A stretch of DNA of 10,966 nt, from contig JAGVCD010000105.1 in NCBI GenBank assembly GCA_020059425.1, positions 1 to 10,966 of the forward strand, in the 5' to 3' direction. A program made the position numbers and the translations under genes. Of the stretch, positions 1 through 6,333 are shown piece after piece (the first letter of the stretch is position 1; each line of letters opens with the position of its first letter). Source of the DNA: Chamaesiphon sp. GTDB lineage: Bacteria > Cyanobacteriota > Cyanobacteriia > Cyanobacteriales > Chamaesiphonaceae. The notes beneath the pieces are model-generated. The model did no database searches and was not told the DNA's origin. It saw nothing but the letters and a program-made list of their open reading frames with translations.

Positions 1-8
1 TACCTTGG

Positions 9-650
9 CTATGAGCTAATTGGCTCAGCATTAGCAAAAATCTGGCGAGGCCGAAGATAAAGGTAGACGATCGCACCCACCAGTGGGAGAAAAGAGAGCC
101 ACCATAGCCAAGGCTCCCCGCCTCTTCTACTCAGATCTTCTTTAGCTAGAATTGGAAACAGTGACGATAGCATCAAAAAGTCTAAACTCATTACATGAAT
201 AAAGCGTTGGGTTAGCCATGAATGCACGAAATCTGGCCAGTTGCCTTGAGTAAATCCATAGGAGAGTAGTCCGATCGCTCCCAGTCCGATCGCCACCACT
301 AACCAACGATTATCCAGAAATTTCAGCAGTGGCGTTGCCATTACTGTCACATTTTCACTAGGCTGGCGGAGTCCTAGATAGGGCAAAATAGCAAAAGCAC
401 CCACAGCAAAAGAGGCCGCATTGAAAAATCCAGGCTTGAACTTTTGGTCGGAGCCGTCAAACAGCATCACAGCGGCATAAATCATTGGCCATAGCCCCAT
501 CAAGTTAAACAAAGCAATAGTCAATGGATTGATTCCTGTCCATTGACCAGTGGAAAGATTAATAATTAGCTGCCATGTTTCCGGGCTATCTGGTGGGGCT
601 AGTAGAAATGCATAACCTGTGAATAGTAGCCAGATCAACCAGAAAACCAT
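9..650 (-). CDS. six-helix membrane protein, conserved in cyanobacteria (function unknown)
   Basis: A 213-residue protein with six hydrophobic segments at roughly residues 2-18, 43-63, 78-94, 115-132, 150-168 and 181-199, so it should be an integral membrane protein of the plasma or thylakoid membrane. Polar conserved-looking loops include LSTGQWTGINPL (33-44), LRQPSEN (94-100) and RFIHVMSLDF (149-158). The pattern of a GINPL-type loop, an LPYLGLRQP stretch and an IHVMSLDF helix resembles a family I recall from cyanobacterial and plastid proteins, but I cannot name it with certainty and assign no function. The ATG at 648-650 is supported by a GGAG Shine-Dalgarno (complement of 661-664) ten bases upstream. 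It lies 215 bases downstream of the mini-lipoxygenase on the same strand and has its own -10-like box, so it is probably transcribed separately. No catalytic or transport motif is visible. Confidence 0.8.
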   Translation of the reverse strand: MVFWLIWLLFTGYAFLLAPPDSPETWQLIINLSTGQWTGINPLTIALFNLMGLWPMIYAAVMLFDGSDQKFKPGFFNAASFAVGAFAILPYLGLRQPSENVTVMATPLLKFLDNRWLVVAIGLGAIGLLSYGFTQGNWPDFVHSWLTQRFIHVMSLDFLMLSSLFPILAKEDLSRRGGEPWLWWLSFLPLVGAIVYLYLRPRQIFANAEPISS

Positions 651-660
651 AGTGATAAAT

Positions 661-664
661 CTCC
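661..664 (-). promoter_or_regulatory. Shine-Dalgarno GGAG of the membrane protein gene
   Basis: On the minus strand GGAG lies ten bases before the ATG at 648-650 and supports that start. The spacing is slightly long but acceptable. Confidence 0.5.
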
Positions 665-704
665 GAAAAACGATGATAAAAAATCAAGAGCTGAGTTTGA
701 GTCG

Positions 705-727
705 CTCCTTAGTTTAGACTAACGGAG
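705..727 (-). promoter_or_regulatory. hairpin in the leader of the membrane protein gene
   Basis: The arms CTCCTTAGT (705-713) and ACTAACGGAG (718-727) pair over nine base pairs with one bulged base and a four-base loop TTAG. On the minus strand the hairpin starts about ten bases after a TATAAT box (737-742), so it would form the extreme 5' end of the transcript of the membrane protein gene, some 55 bases before its ATG. It could stabilise the mRNA or be an operator. No T-run follows on the minus strand, so it is not a terminator. Confidence 0.35.
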
Positions 728-736
728 AATCAAGTA

Positions 737-742
737 ATTATA
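737..742 (-). promoter_or_regulatory. candidate -10 box (TATAAT) for the membrane protein gene
   Basis: A perfect TATAAT on the minus strand, 86 bases before the ATG at 650. No convincing -35 hexamer at 16-18 bases; the nearest candidate, TTGTGA (complement of 767-772), is 24 bases away. The remaining intergenic DNA, 743-865, shows no ORF and no convincing terminator for the mini-lipoxygenase gene. Confidence 0.35.
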
Positions 743-865
743 ATGAAAATCAATCCAGATCTATAGTCACAATTTCTTTGTCCAGATGATGCCGTAATTA
801 CATACACCACCAATACCAACATGGTTAAGATGCTGGCATGGAAAAAAATATTGCTGGATCAAGTT

Positions 866-2272
866 TTAGACGTGAATACTGCTCATTAGTATTTCTAGTG
901 GTATACCAGGGATAATTTCATTACGTCGCTGCCATAGCAAATCTTTTAATATTGCGATCGGGCTATCGGCATCGGTCTCACCCATAATTGGATTGTAGCG
1001 AATTTGGGATAACTTCCACGCCAAGAAAACTTGTTCAATGTGTTTTTTGACAAGTGTTGTTTTGTCATAGGTTTCATCCCACAAGCCGATCACGGCATAT
1101 TCAACATCACCCACATCCTCATACTGTTTATAGTTCAGCCAGGAATGAATAAAAGAGCTATGGTAAATCACATAGATACAGAGTGCTTTCAGGTCATCAA
1201 TACTGGCAATTTCTAGCGTACCGTAATGTTCATCCAAGATGGAATGTTGTACTAAATCTGCGGACATTGCGGCGATTTCAGGCCATAGCCGTTGGATCTC
1301 GGAGCCTTGTTTGGCAAAGAATTCCGTCACATATCCAGTAATGACTTCCCAAACAGCTATAGAAGCGCGATCAAAAAAGTTATTAACAACTTCATCAGGC
1401 ATTGTATGCAGCTGAGGATGCCACTGATGATAATTCAATGTTTTGATTTTGGCATAAATCAACGCCTCTACTTCATCAGTATATAGGGCGGAATTTTGGG
1501 GGAGAATTCCTTCAGACCCAAAAATATCTGATGCACCTAATTTATTGATATATAACAACCCGGTAAAATGGGGTTCCAATAATAGTTTAATCGGATTGTT
1601 TACAATATTACGGTAATAGGACATGGCATATTGCTCAACATTTAAGTGAGCTTGTCCTAAGTGATATTGAGTTTCTTGAAACACAATCTCTGCACAACGA
1701 AATAACTGCTTAGCCCATTCCCATTCTTGACGAGCGTCGATCGGAGACTTAAGGCTTTTGACACCCGGTACTAGTTCGTATTCGATCGAATGAATCTGCA
1801 AAGATTTCTCTTGTAGTATAAACCGGGCTTCAATGACATGAGGGAAGATGGTGCCAGGCTTGTCGAACTTGAAATTATATTCCCTAATGTCGTAACAAAT
1901 AACATATTGCCAAGGTTGATTTTCCACCCGCTTCATTTGACCCGGATTAAAGCCATTGAGTCGCCGCTCCACAAAAAATTCATCACTAAACTTATCCGGA
2001 CGACAGCGCGTAAAGTTCGCTGGCATGGCAAACGGTGATTGTAACCTTTGCACAAGAGTAGTGACCCCCACAATTCCGAGTAATTCTAGCGGTCCAGCCG
2101 GGGCGGTCGGAATTTTGGCCAAGCCACCATTAACGAGCAAGCGTGGTGGAGGCTGCACGCTGGGCGGTAGAGGTAATCCAGCATCAAAACGTGGAATATC
2201 TTGACCAGCAATACCAAAGTACTTAAATAAATCTTTGGGTTGAGGCTGTGGTTTGTCGGAATCTGAAGGCAT
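866..2272 (-). CDS. mini-lipoxygenase (PLAT-less, C-terminal Val)
   Basis: A non-haem metal lipoxygenase-like protein expected to dioxygenate polyunsaturated fatty acids to hydroperoxides. At 468 residues it lacks the N-terminal PLAT barrel and matches the short 'mini-LOX' form known from cyanobacteria. Residues 1-60 are rich in Pro and low in complexity; the catalytic fold begins near SDEFFVERRLNGFNPG (96-111). Metal ligands aligned to soybean LOX-1 are His204 and His209 (HLGQAH, H-x4-H), and His376 and Asn380 (HSWLNYKQY). The fifth, C-terminal ligand is Val468 (ending SSIHV) instead of the usual Ile. Eleven residues after the conserved PH (234-235), the Coffa stereocontrol position is Gly246, which usually goes with R-hydroperoxides. 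The ATG at 2270-2272 follows an AGGA Shine-Dalgarno. The gene diverges from the first STAND gene. The low similarity outside the ligand motifs leaves open an altered or lost activity. Confidence 0.85.
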   Translation of the reverse strand: MPSDSDKPQPQPKDLFKYFGIAGQDIPRFDAGLPLPPSVQPPPRLLVNGGLAKIPTAPAGPLELLGIVGVTTLVQRLQSPFAMPANFTRCRPDKFSDEFFVERRLNGFNPGQMKRVENQPWQYVICYDIREYNFKFDKPGTIFPHVIEARFILQEKSLQIHSIEYELVPGVKSLKSPIDARQEWEWAKQLFRCAEIVFQETQYHLGQAHLNVEQYAMSYYRNIVNNPIKLLLEPHFTGLLYINKLGASDIFGSEGILPQNSALYTDEVEALIYAKIKTLNYHQWHPQLHTMPDEVVNNFFDRASIAVWEVITGYVTEFFAKQGSEIQRLWPEIAAMSADLVQHSILDEHYGTLEIASIDDLKALCIYVIYHSSFIHSWLNYKQYEDVGDVEYAVIGLWDETYDKTTLVKKHIEQVFLAWKLSQIRYNPIMGETDADSPIAILKDLLWQRRNEIIPGIPLEILMSSIHV

Positions 2273-2312
2273 GATTTTTCCTGCCAGAAATATATGCTAC
2301 TGGGTTAGCAGT

Positions 2313-2342
2313 AATCTAGATCAGTCTCAGGTCATTTGTCAG
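2313..2342 (-). promoter_or_regulatory. candidate promoter of the mini-lipoxygenase gene
   Basis: On the minus strand CTGACA (complement of 2337-2342, five of six to TTGACA) is followed after 18 bases by TAGATT (complement of 2313-2318, four of six to TATAAT). This would start transcription near 2306, about 34 bases before the ATG. The putative -35 overlaps the first GTCAGTAA repeat shared by the two STAND promoters. The match is moderate and could be chance. Confidence 0.3.
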
Positions 2343-2363
2343 TAAGAAAAAGTCAGTAATTTT
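2334..2363. promoter_or_regulatory. 30-bp block with GTCAGTAA direct repeat (copy 1)
   Basis: A 30-bp block identical base for base to 6203-6232 upstream of the second STAND gene. Inside it GTCAGTAA occurs twice, at 2338-2345 and 2352-2359, with a 14-base period, like a pair of operator half-sites. It lies about 70-95 bases before the TATAAT of the STAND gene and also 62 bases or more upstream of the divergent mini-lipoxygenase ATG. It does not fit the NtcA, PhoB or RpaB/HLR1 consensus sequences that I know. Confidence 0.6.
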
Positions 2364-2369
2364 AGTTAA

Positions 2370-2389
2370 GTCATATTAACGAATATGAC
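2370..2389. promoter_or_regulatory. inverted repeat GTCATATT-N4-AATATGAC
   Basis: A perfect 8-bp inverted repeat (arms 2370-2377 and 2382-2389, spacer AACG) 21 bases downstream, start to start, of the second GTCAGTAA. The inner arms, spacer (one change) and right arm are kept at the same spacing in front of the second STAND gene (6242-6258), where the outer left arm is lost. Likely a dyad binding site for an activator or repressor. Confidence 0.45.
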
Positions 2390-2431
2390 GGTTGCACTCT
2401 ATCACTCGCCGATGCTGCTGCTGGATTGCCT

Positions 2432-2437
2432 TATAAT
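2432..2437 (+). promoter_or_regulatory. -10 box (TATAAT) of STAND gene 1
   Basis: A perfect TATAAT inside a segment (CTGGATTG-N2-TTATAAT) that is conserved before the second STAND gene. No good -35 lies 17 bases upstream, which would fit a promoter needing an activator bound to the upstream repeats. Predicted start near 2444 gives a leader of only about 25 bases. Confidence 0.5.
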
Positions 2438-2468
2438 ATGCCCATAGTCCAATAACATGCGTGGGAAA

Positions 2469-5400
2469 ATGACGGGACAAGAGGCTCTCATAATCATCGA
2501 CCACTTGCTCAAACAAAATCAACAAAACACACTTAGGGATATCCAATCAGACATTGTTTTGCAAGTCTTAGAAGGAGATTCCTACCCAACCATTGGGGGC
2601 AAATTAGGTTACGATGCTGACTATGTTAAACAGATTGCTGCCAGCATCTGGCAATTGCTCTCAGATGTATTGGGAGTCAAGGTTGTTAAGAGTAATCTAC
2701 AATCCATTTTGCAGCGTTACCAAACATCTCTCACCAAGACAAATTGGGGGGAAGCGATCGATGTCTCCTACTTTTATGGTCGGCACGATACTTTACAGAC
2801 CCTACAGAATTGGTTGACAGACAGCCACTGTCGCCTGGTGGGGATTTTTGGCTGGGGAGGGATTGGTAAAACAGCCTTATCCGTAAAACTGGCTCAGCAA
2901 CTAGAATCCGAGTTTGAATATGTAGTGTGGCGTAGTTTACGTAACGCCCCTACTCCCAAAAATCTACTCGATGAGATTCTACCAATTTTGACGGGCTCGG
3001 AAGCGCAAGAAAGTTCGATCGCCTCCTTAATGCAACAGCTACGTCAGAAGCGCTGCTTACTAGTTTTAGATAACGTTGAATCGATTTTGCGATCTGGCCA
3101 TCAAAACGGCTGTTGTCTGGAGGGTTATGAAGAATATCTCCAAATTTTTGATCGCATTAGTGATGAAAGCCATCAGAGTTGCTTGGTGATTACCAGCCGG
3201 GAAAAACCTAGCGGCATGGCTCTACGGGAAGGTCATAATCTTCCCGTTCGGTCATTGCAATTAACTGGTCTACCCAGCCTGGATGCCCAAGCTATTTTGA
3301 CAGATAAAGGAATTAGCGCTCCCCTGGCCGACCAAGAAAATCTGATTAAGTATGTTGACGGTAATCCCTTAGCCCTTAAGTTAGTGGCAACTAACATTCA
3401 AAATCTTTTCAACGGCGATATTCGAGAGTTTTTGGCCGAAGGTAAGGCGGTGTTTAGCAACCTGTGGGATTTATTAGATCAGCAGTTCGATCGGCTCTCC
3501 ATCTTGCAACAACAGATCATGTATTGGTTAGCGATCAATCGAGAAGGAGCCACCCCGACAAAATTACAATCTGAATTATTTCCCTCAGCACCGCTCCCCC
3601 AAATTCTAGAATCTCTAGAAACATTGCACGATAGGTCACTACTGGAAACGACCAAACAGGGTCTAACCCAACAGCCCGTGATCATGGAATATGTTACTGA
3701 CCGGTTTGTAAGAAAAATCGAGCAGGAAATTATTAATAGCGAACTCCATTTATTTAAAACCCATGCTTGCATCGAGGCTCAAACCCAAGATTATCTCCGC
3801 GATGCCCAAATTCAGTTAATCTTACAGCCTCTCGCCGATCAATTATCAGCTCATTTTGGCACCCCCCAAAAACTCCAAAAGCAACTGGCTGGGATTCTAA
3901 TAAATTTGCGCCACGAAGTTCCCACTAGCAACGGTTATGCCTGTGGTAATCTGCTGAATTTATTGTGTTATCTAAAAACTGATCTGCAAGGCTTTGATTT
4001 TTCGGGCATGGAAATCCGCCAAGCCTACTTGATCAATGCTGTGTTACATAATGTTGATTTTACCGATAGCCGTCTTACTCAAACCGTTTTTGCAGAAACC
4101 TTTGGCGGCATCATCGGCATCACCTATAGTCCAGATGGCAAGTATATCGCCACCAGTGATACCAAAGGCGATATTCAGATTTGGAATGCTACTACCCTCA
4201 CCAAAGTCTCTAATTGCCGAGGACATTTACATTGGGCTTGGGCAATTGACTTTAGCCCCAACGGACAATACTTCGTCAGTGCTGGTGACGACTACAACTA
4301 TCGAGTCAAGTTGTGGGATGTAGTTACCGGCGAATGTTTATACATATACACGGGTCACAACTTACCAGTTAACGCCGCAATTTTCAGCCCAGATGGTAAT
4401 ACCATTGCCAGTTCTTCCGAAGATAGCACTATTCGACTGTGGCGAGTTTTACCAGGACAGTCAAACCCCGAAATACTTACTTTAGTTGGCCACGATCGTC
4501 GAGTATGGTCGATCGCTTTCAGTCCCGATGGGCGTACTTTGGTGAGCGGTGGCGAAGATTGTACTATCAGGGTGTGGGATGTCGCCACCGGAGTATGTTT
4601 AGCGACATGGAAAGCCCATGACGACTGGGTGCGCTCAGTAGCTTTTAATCCTGATGGTAAATCGATCGCTACCGGTAGTTATGATCGCCTGATCAAGATT
4701 TGGGATATCGATACTAGTGAATGTTTGCAAACTTTGAGCGGACACCAACGGATGATCAGCAAAGTTGTTTTTAGTCCAGATGGTCAGCAACTAGCTAGTA
4801 GTAGCTTCGATCAAACCATCAAACTGTGGGAGATGAGTTCTGGCGAATGTGTCCAAACTTTTTTGGGACATCGCAGTCCGATTTGGACAGTAGCATTTCA
4901 TCCCAATGGCCAGCAACTAGCTAGTGGTAGTGACGACCATACTACTAAAATCTGGAATTTAGAACTAGGACGTTGCATCAACACCATCATCGGATACACC
5001 GACGCGGTTTCTTCTCTGTCACTAAGTTGTGATGGTAGATACCTAGCTGCTGGATACGAAAACAAGACTGTCAAAGTGTGGGACGTAGATAGTGGAAAGG
5101 TGACTGAAATTTTCCAGGATCATACCAATCGCGTCTGGTCGGTCAAATTTAGCCCTCAGGGTAATTTATTAGCGAGCGCTAGTTCAGATCAAACTATCAA
5201 ATTATATGATTGGCCATCAGGTACATACCGCCAAACCCTGCGCGGACACAACAGTTGGGTATGGTCATTGTCCTTTAGTCCGGATGGCCAAGCACTAGCT
5301 AGTAGTAGTTATGACCAAACCATAAAAATCTGGGATGTTACTACAGGAGAATGTCTGCGAACTATTCAAGAGCATAGTGGTGCGGTGGTATTTGTGGTTT

Positions 5401-6092
5401 TTAGTCCCAATGGTCAACTGCTAGCCAGTAGTGACACCAATGGTATTATCAAAATATGCTGCCCTAATACTAGCCAGTGTTACCATAGTCTCCAAGAACA
5501 TACCAATAGCGTATGGTCAGTAGCTTTTAGCTCCGATAGTCAGTGGTTAATTAGTACCAGCTATGATTGCACTATTAAACTCTGGTCAGTGGCCACCGGA
5601 AAATGTTTAAAAACTTTTTCTGACCATCGAGGATGGGTTATCCGCGCCCAATTTAGTCCTGACGATCGATTCATTATTAGCGGGGGTATGGATGGAACTC
5701 TCAAAGTATGGGATATACAAAGTGGCCAGTGTTTACAAACTTTTACTGGTCACAGTGGTTTAATTTATGCGATTGAAGTCGCGGCTATTCAGCTACCCAA
5801 CATGGATTTCCCCAAGTTGGTGGCCTTCAGCGGTGGGGTAGATGAAAAAATCAAAGTTTGGGATCTAGAAACTGCTGAATGTTTGGCTACCTGGCAGTCC
5901 TTGCGCCCCTATGAAGGGATGAAAATTGACAGAATCAAAGGTATAACTAAAGCCCAGCAATCAACTTTACAAGCTTTGGGTGGTGTAATTAATAGTGAAA
6001 GACCAGATATAAAAACGATAAAGGCCAAGATTTCAGTTACTACCTATTTACTTGTTTTCAAAGCGATGTTTTGGGGGAAATCTCGTACTTAG
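2469..6092 (+). CDS. STAND NTPase: VMAP-type HTH, NB-ARC, 14 WD40 repeats (copy 1)
   Basis: A large signal-transduction NTPase. Numbering from an upstream in-frame ATG at 2457: residues 5-90 resemble the helix-turn-helix N-terminal domain of VMAP-type conflict proteins. The NB-ARC follows, with Walker A GWGGIGKT (132-139), Walker B LLVLD (D205), the sensor Arg in TSR (246-248) and GNPLA (302-306). The usual MHD motif is replaced by IMEY (409-412). A helical region (420-505) leads to a pentapeptide-like stretch (511-548), then fourteen WD40 blades (549-1152), typically 42 residues, enough for two seven-bladed propellers. A tail ends TTYLLVFKAMFWG plus basic residues. I prefer Met5 (2469) as the start because the paralogue aligns from there (MTGQEA/MTAQEA) and its equivalent of the 2457 ATG is out of frame. 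In the family the propellers sense a ligand and the NTPase oligomerises. No toxin, protease or nuclease domain is visible. Probably cytoplasmic; ligand unknown. Confidence 0.93.
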   Translation: MTGQEALIIIDHLLKQNQQNTLRDIQSDIVLQVLEGDSYPTIGGKLGYDADYVKQIAASIWQLLSDVLGVKVVKSNLQSILQRYQTSLTKTNWGEAIDVSYFYGRHDTLQTLQNWLTDSHCRLVGIFGWGGIGKTALSVKLAQQLESEFEYVVWRSLRNAPTPKNLLDEILPILTGSEAQESSIASLMQQLRQKRCLLVLDNVESILRSGHQNGCCLEGYEEYLQIFDRISDESHQSCLVITSREKPSGMALREGHNLPVRSLQLTGLPSLDAQAILTDKGISAPLADQENLIKYVDGNPLALKLVATNIQNLFNGDIREFLAEGKAVFSNLWDLLDQQFDRLSILQQQIMYWLAINREGATPTKLQSELFPSAPLPQILESLETLHDRSLLETTKQGLTQQPVIMEYVTDRFVRKIEQEIINSELHLFKTHACIEAQTQDYLRDAQIQLILQPLADQLSAHFGTPQKLQKQLAGILINLRHEVPTSNGYACGNLLNLLCYLKTDLQGFDFSGMEIRQAYLINAVLHNVDFTDSRLTQTVFAETFGGIIGITYSPDGKYIATSDTKGDIQIWNATTLTKVSNCRGHLHWAWAIDFSPNGQYFVSAGDDYNYRVKLWDVVTGECLYIYTGHNLPVNAAIFSPDGNTIASSSEDSTIRLWRVLPGQSNPEILTLVGHDRRVWSIAFSPDGRTLVSGGEDCTIRVWDVATGVCLATWKAHDDWVRSVAFNPDGKSIATGSYDRLIKIWDIDTSECLQTLSGHQRMISKVVFSPDGQQLASSSFDQTIKLWEMSSGECVQTFLGHRSPIWTVAFHPNGQQLASGSDDHTTKIWNLELGRCINTIIGYTDAVSSLSLSCDGRYLAAGYENKTVKVWDVDSGKVTEIFQDHTNRVWSVKFSPQGNLLASASSDQTIKLYDWPSGTYRQTLRGHNSWVWSLSFSPDGQALASSSYDQTIKIWDVTTGECLRTIQEHSGAVVFVVFSPNGQLLASSDTNGIIKICCPNTSQCYHSLQEHTNSVWSVAFSSDSQWLISTSYDCTIKLWSVATGKCLKTFSDHRGWVIRAQFSPDDRFIISGGMDGTLKVWDIQSGQCLQTFTGHSGLIYAIEVAAIQLPNMDFPKLVAFSGGVDEKIKVWDLETAECLATWQSLRPYEGMKIDRIKGITKAQQSTLQALGGVINSERPDIKTIKAKISVTTYLLVFKAMFWGKSRT
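4101..5912 (+). repeat. fourteen WD40 coding repeats, STAND 1
   Basis: Fourteen consecutive units, mostly 126 bases (42 residues), with the pattern FSPDG, a Ser/Asp turn, IKLWD, TGECL, GH. Blade ends fall at residues 590, 634, 679, 721, 763, 805, 847, 889, 931, 973, 1015, 1057, 1099 and 1152 (upstream-ATG numbering). Blade 2 carries two extra residues, blade 11 has lost its WD (ICC instead) and blade 14 contains an eleven-residue or so insertion before its last strands. The closing GH of blade 7 is GY. Confidence 0.9.
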
Positions 6093-6110
6093 TAACACCA
6101 GAGATAAAGC

Positions 6111-6130
6111 GTTTTTTCGTGTCAAAAAAC
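6111..6130 (+). terminator. weak A/T hairpin after STAND gene 1
   Basis: GTTTTTT (6111-6117) and AAAAAAC (6124-6130) can pair around a six-base loop, 18 bases after the stop codon. The stem is nearly all A-T and is not followed by a T-run, so termination here would be weak at best. The rest of this 241-base gap holds the promoter region of the second STAND gene. Confidence 0.25.
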
Positions 6131-6202
6131 ACTGCAATGTAAATATATTCTAGTTTCATAGGAAACAAGGCTTAGTAGTCAGACGATAGACTAACTTAAT
6201 CA

Positions 6203-6232
6203 ATTTGTCAGTAAGAAAAAGTCAGTAATTTT
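6203..6232. promoter_or_regulatory. 30-bp block with GTCAGTAA direct repeat (copy 2)
   Basis: Identical to 2334-2363. GTCAGTAA occurs at 6207-6214 and 6221-6228. The block sits about 65-95 bases before the TATAAT box of the second STAND gene, the same arrangement as in copy 1. No divergent gene adjoins this copy. Confidence 0.6.
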
Positions 6233-6241
6233 CGTCTGAAA

Positions 6242-6258
6242 ATATTAACAAATATGAC
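6242..6258. promoter_or_regulatory. partial inverted repeat (copy 2)
   Basis: ATATT-AACA-AATATGAC, the counterpart of 2373-2389 with one change in the spacer and at the same distance from the direct repeat. The left arm keeps only its inner five bases, so the dyad is reduced to ATATT/AATAT. Confidence 0.4.
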
Positions 6259-6296
6259 TTTGTTTATATCTTACAAATTCGACTACTGGATTGTTT

Positions 6297-6302
6297 TATA
6301 AT
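6297..6302 (+). promoter_or_regulatory. -10 box (TATAAT) of STAND gene 2
   Basis: A perfect TATAAT in the conserved context CTGGATTG-N2-TTATAAT. TTACAA at 6271-6276 is a poor, 20-base-distant -35 candidate. Its own promoter implies that the second STAND gene does not depend on read-through from the first. Confidence 0.5.
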
Positions 6303-6333
6303 GGTTATGACCTGATGTACTAAATGTGGGAAA

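Noticed and set aside
815..837. Hairpin ACCAACAT/ATGCTGGC downstream of the mini-lipoxygenase stop as a terminator
   Set aside because: The stem needs two G-U pairs and no T-run follows in the direction of transcription.
1031..2204. Plus-strand open frames within the mini-lipoxygenase gene
   Set aside because: They overlap a well-supported minus-strand gene with intact metal-ligand motifs and show no recognisable protein features.
2457..2468. ATG at 2457 as the start of STAND gene 1
   Set aside because: The paralogue aligns from the next in-frame ATG (2469), the GTGGGAAA context before it is identical in both genes, and the paralogue's equivalent of the 2457 ATG (6324) is out of frame because of a two-base difference.
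4355..4588. Antisense and other-frame open frames inside the STAND genes (for example 4355-4588, 7344-7562, 8346-8567)
   Set aside because: They mirror the WD40 or NB-ARC coding sequence on the other strand, have no start signals and recur at equivalent places in both paralogues as a by-product of codon pattern.
6176..6193. TAGTC-N8-GACTA inverted repeat upstream of STAND gene 2
   Set aside because: Only five base pairs and absent at the equivalent place before STAND gene 1; compatible with chance.
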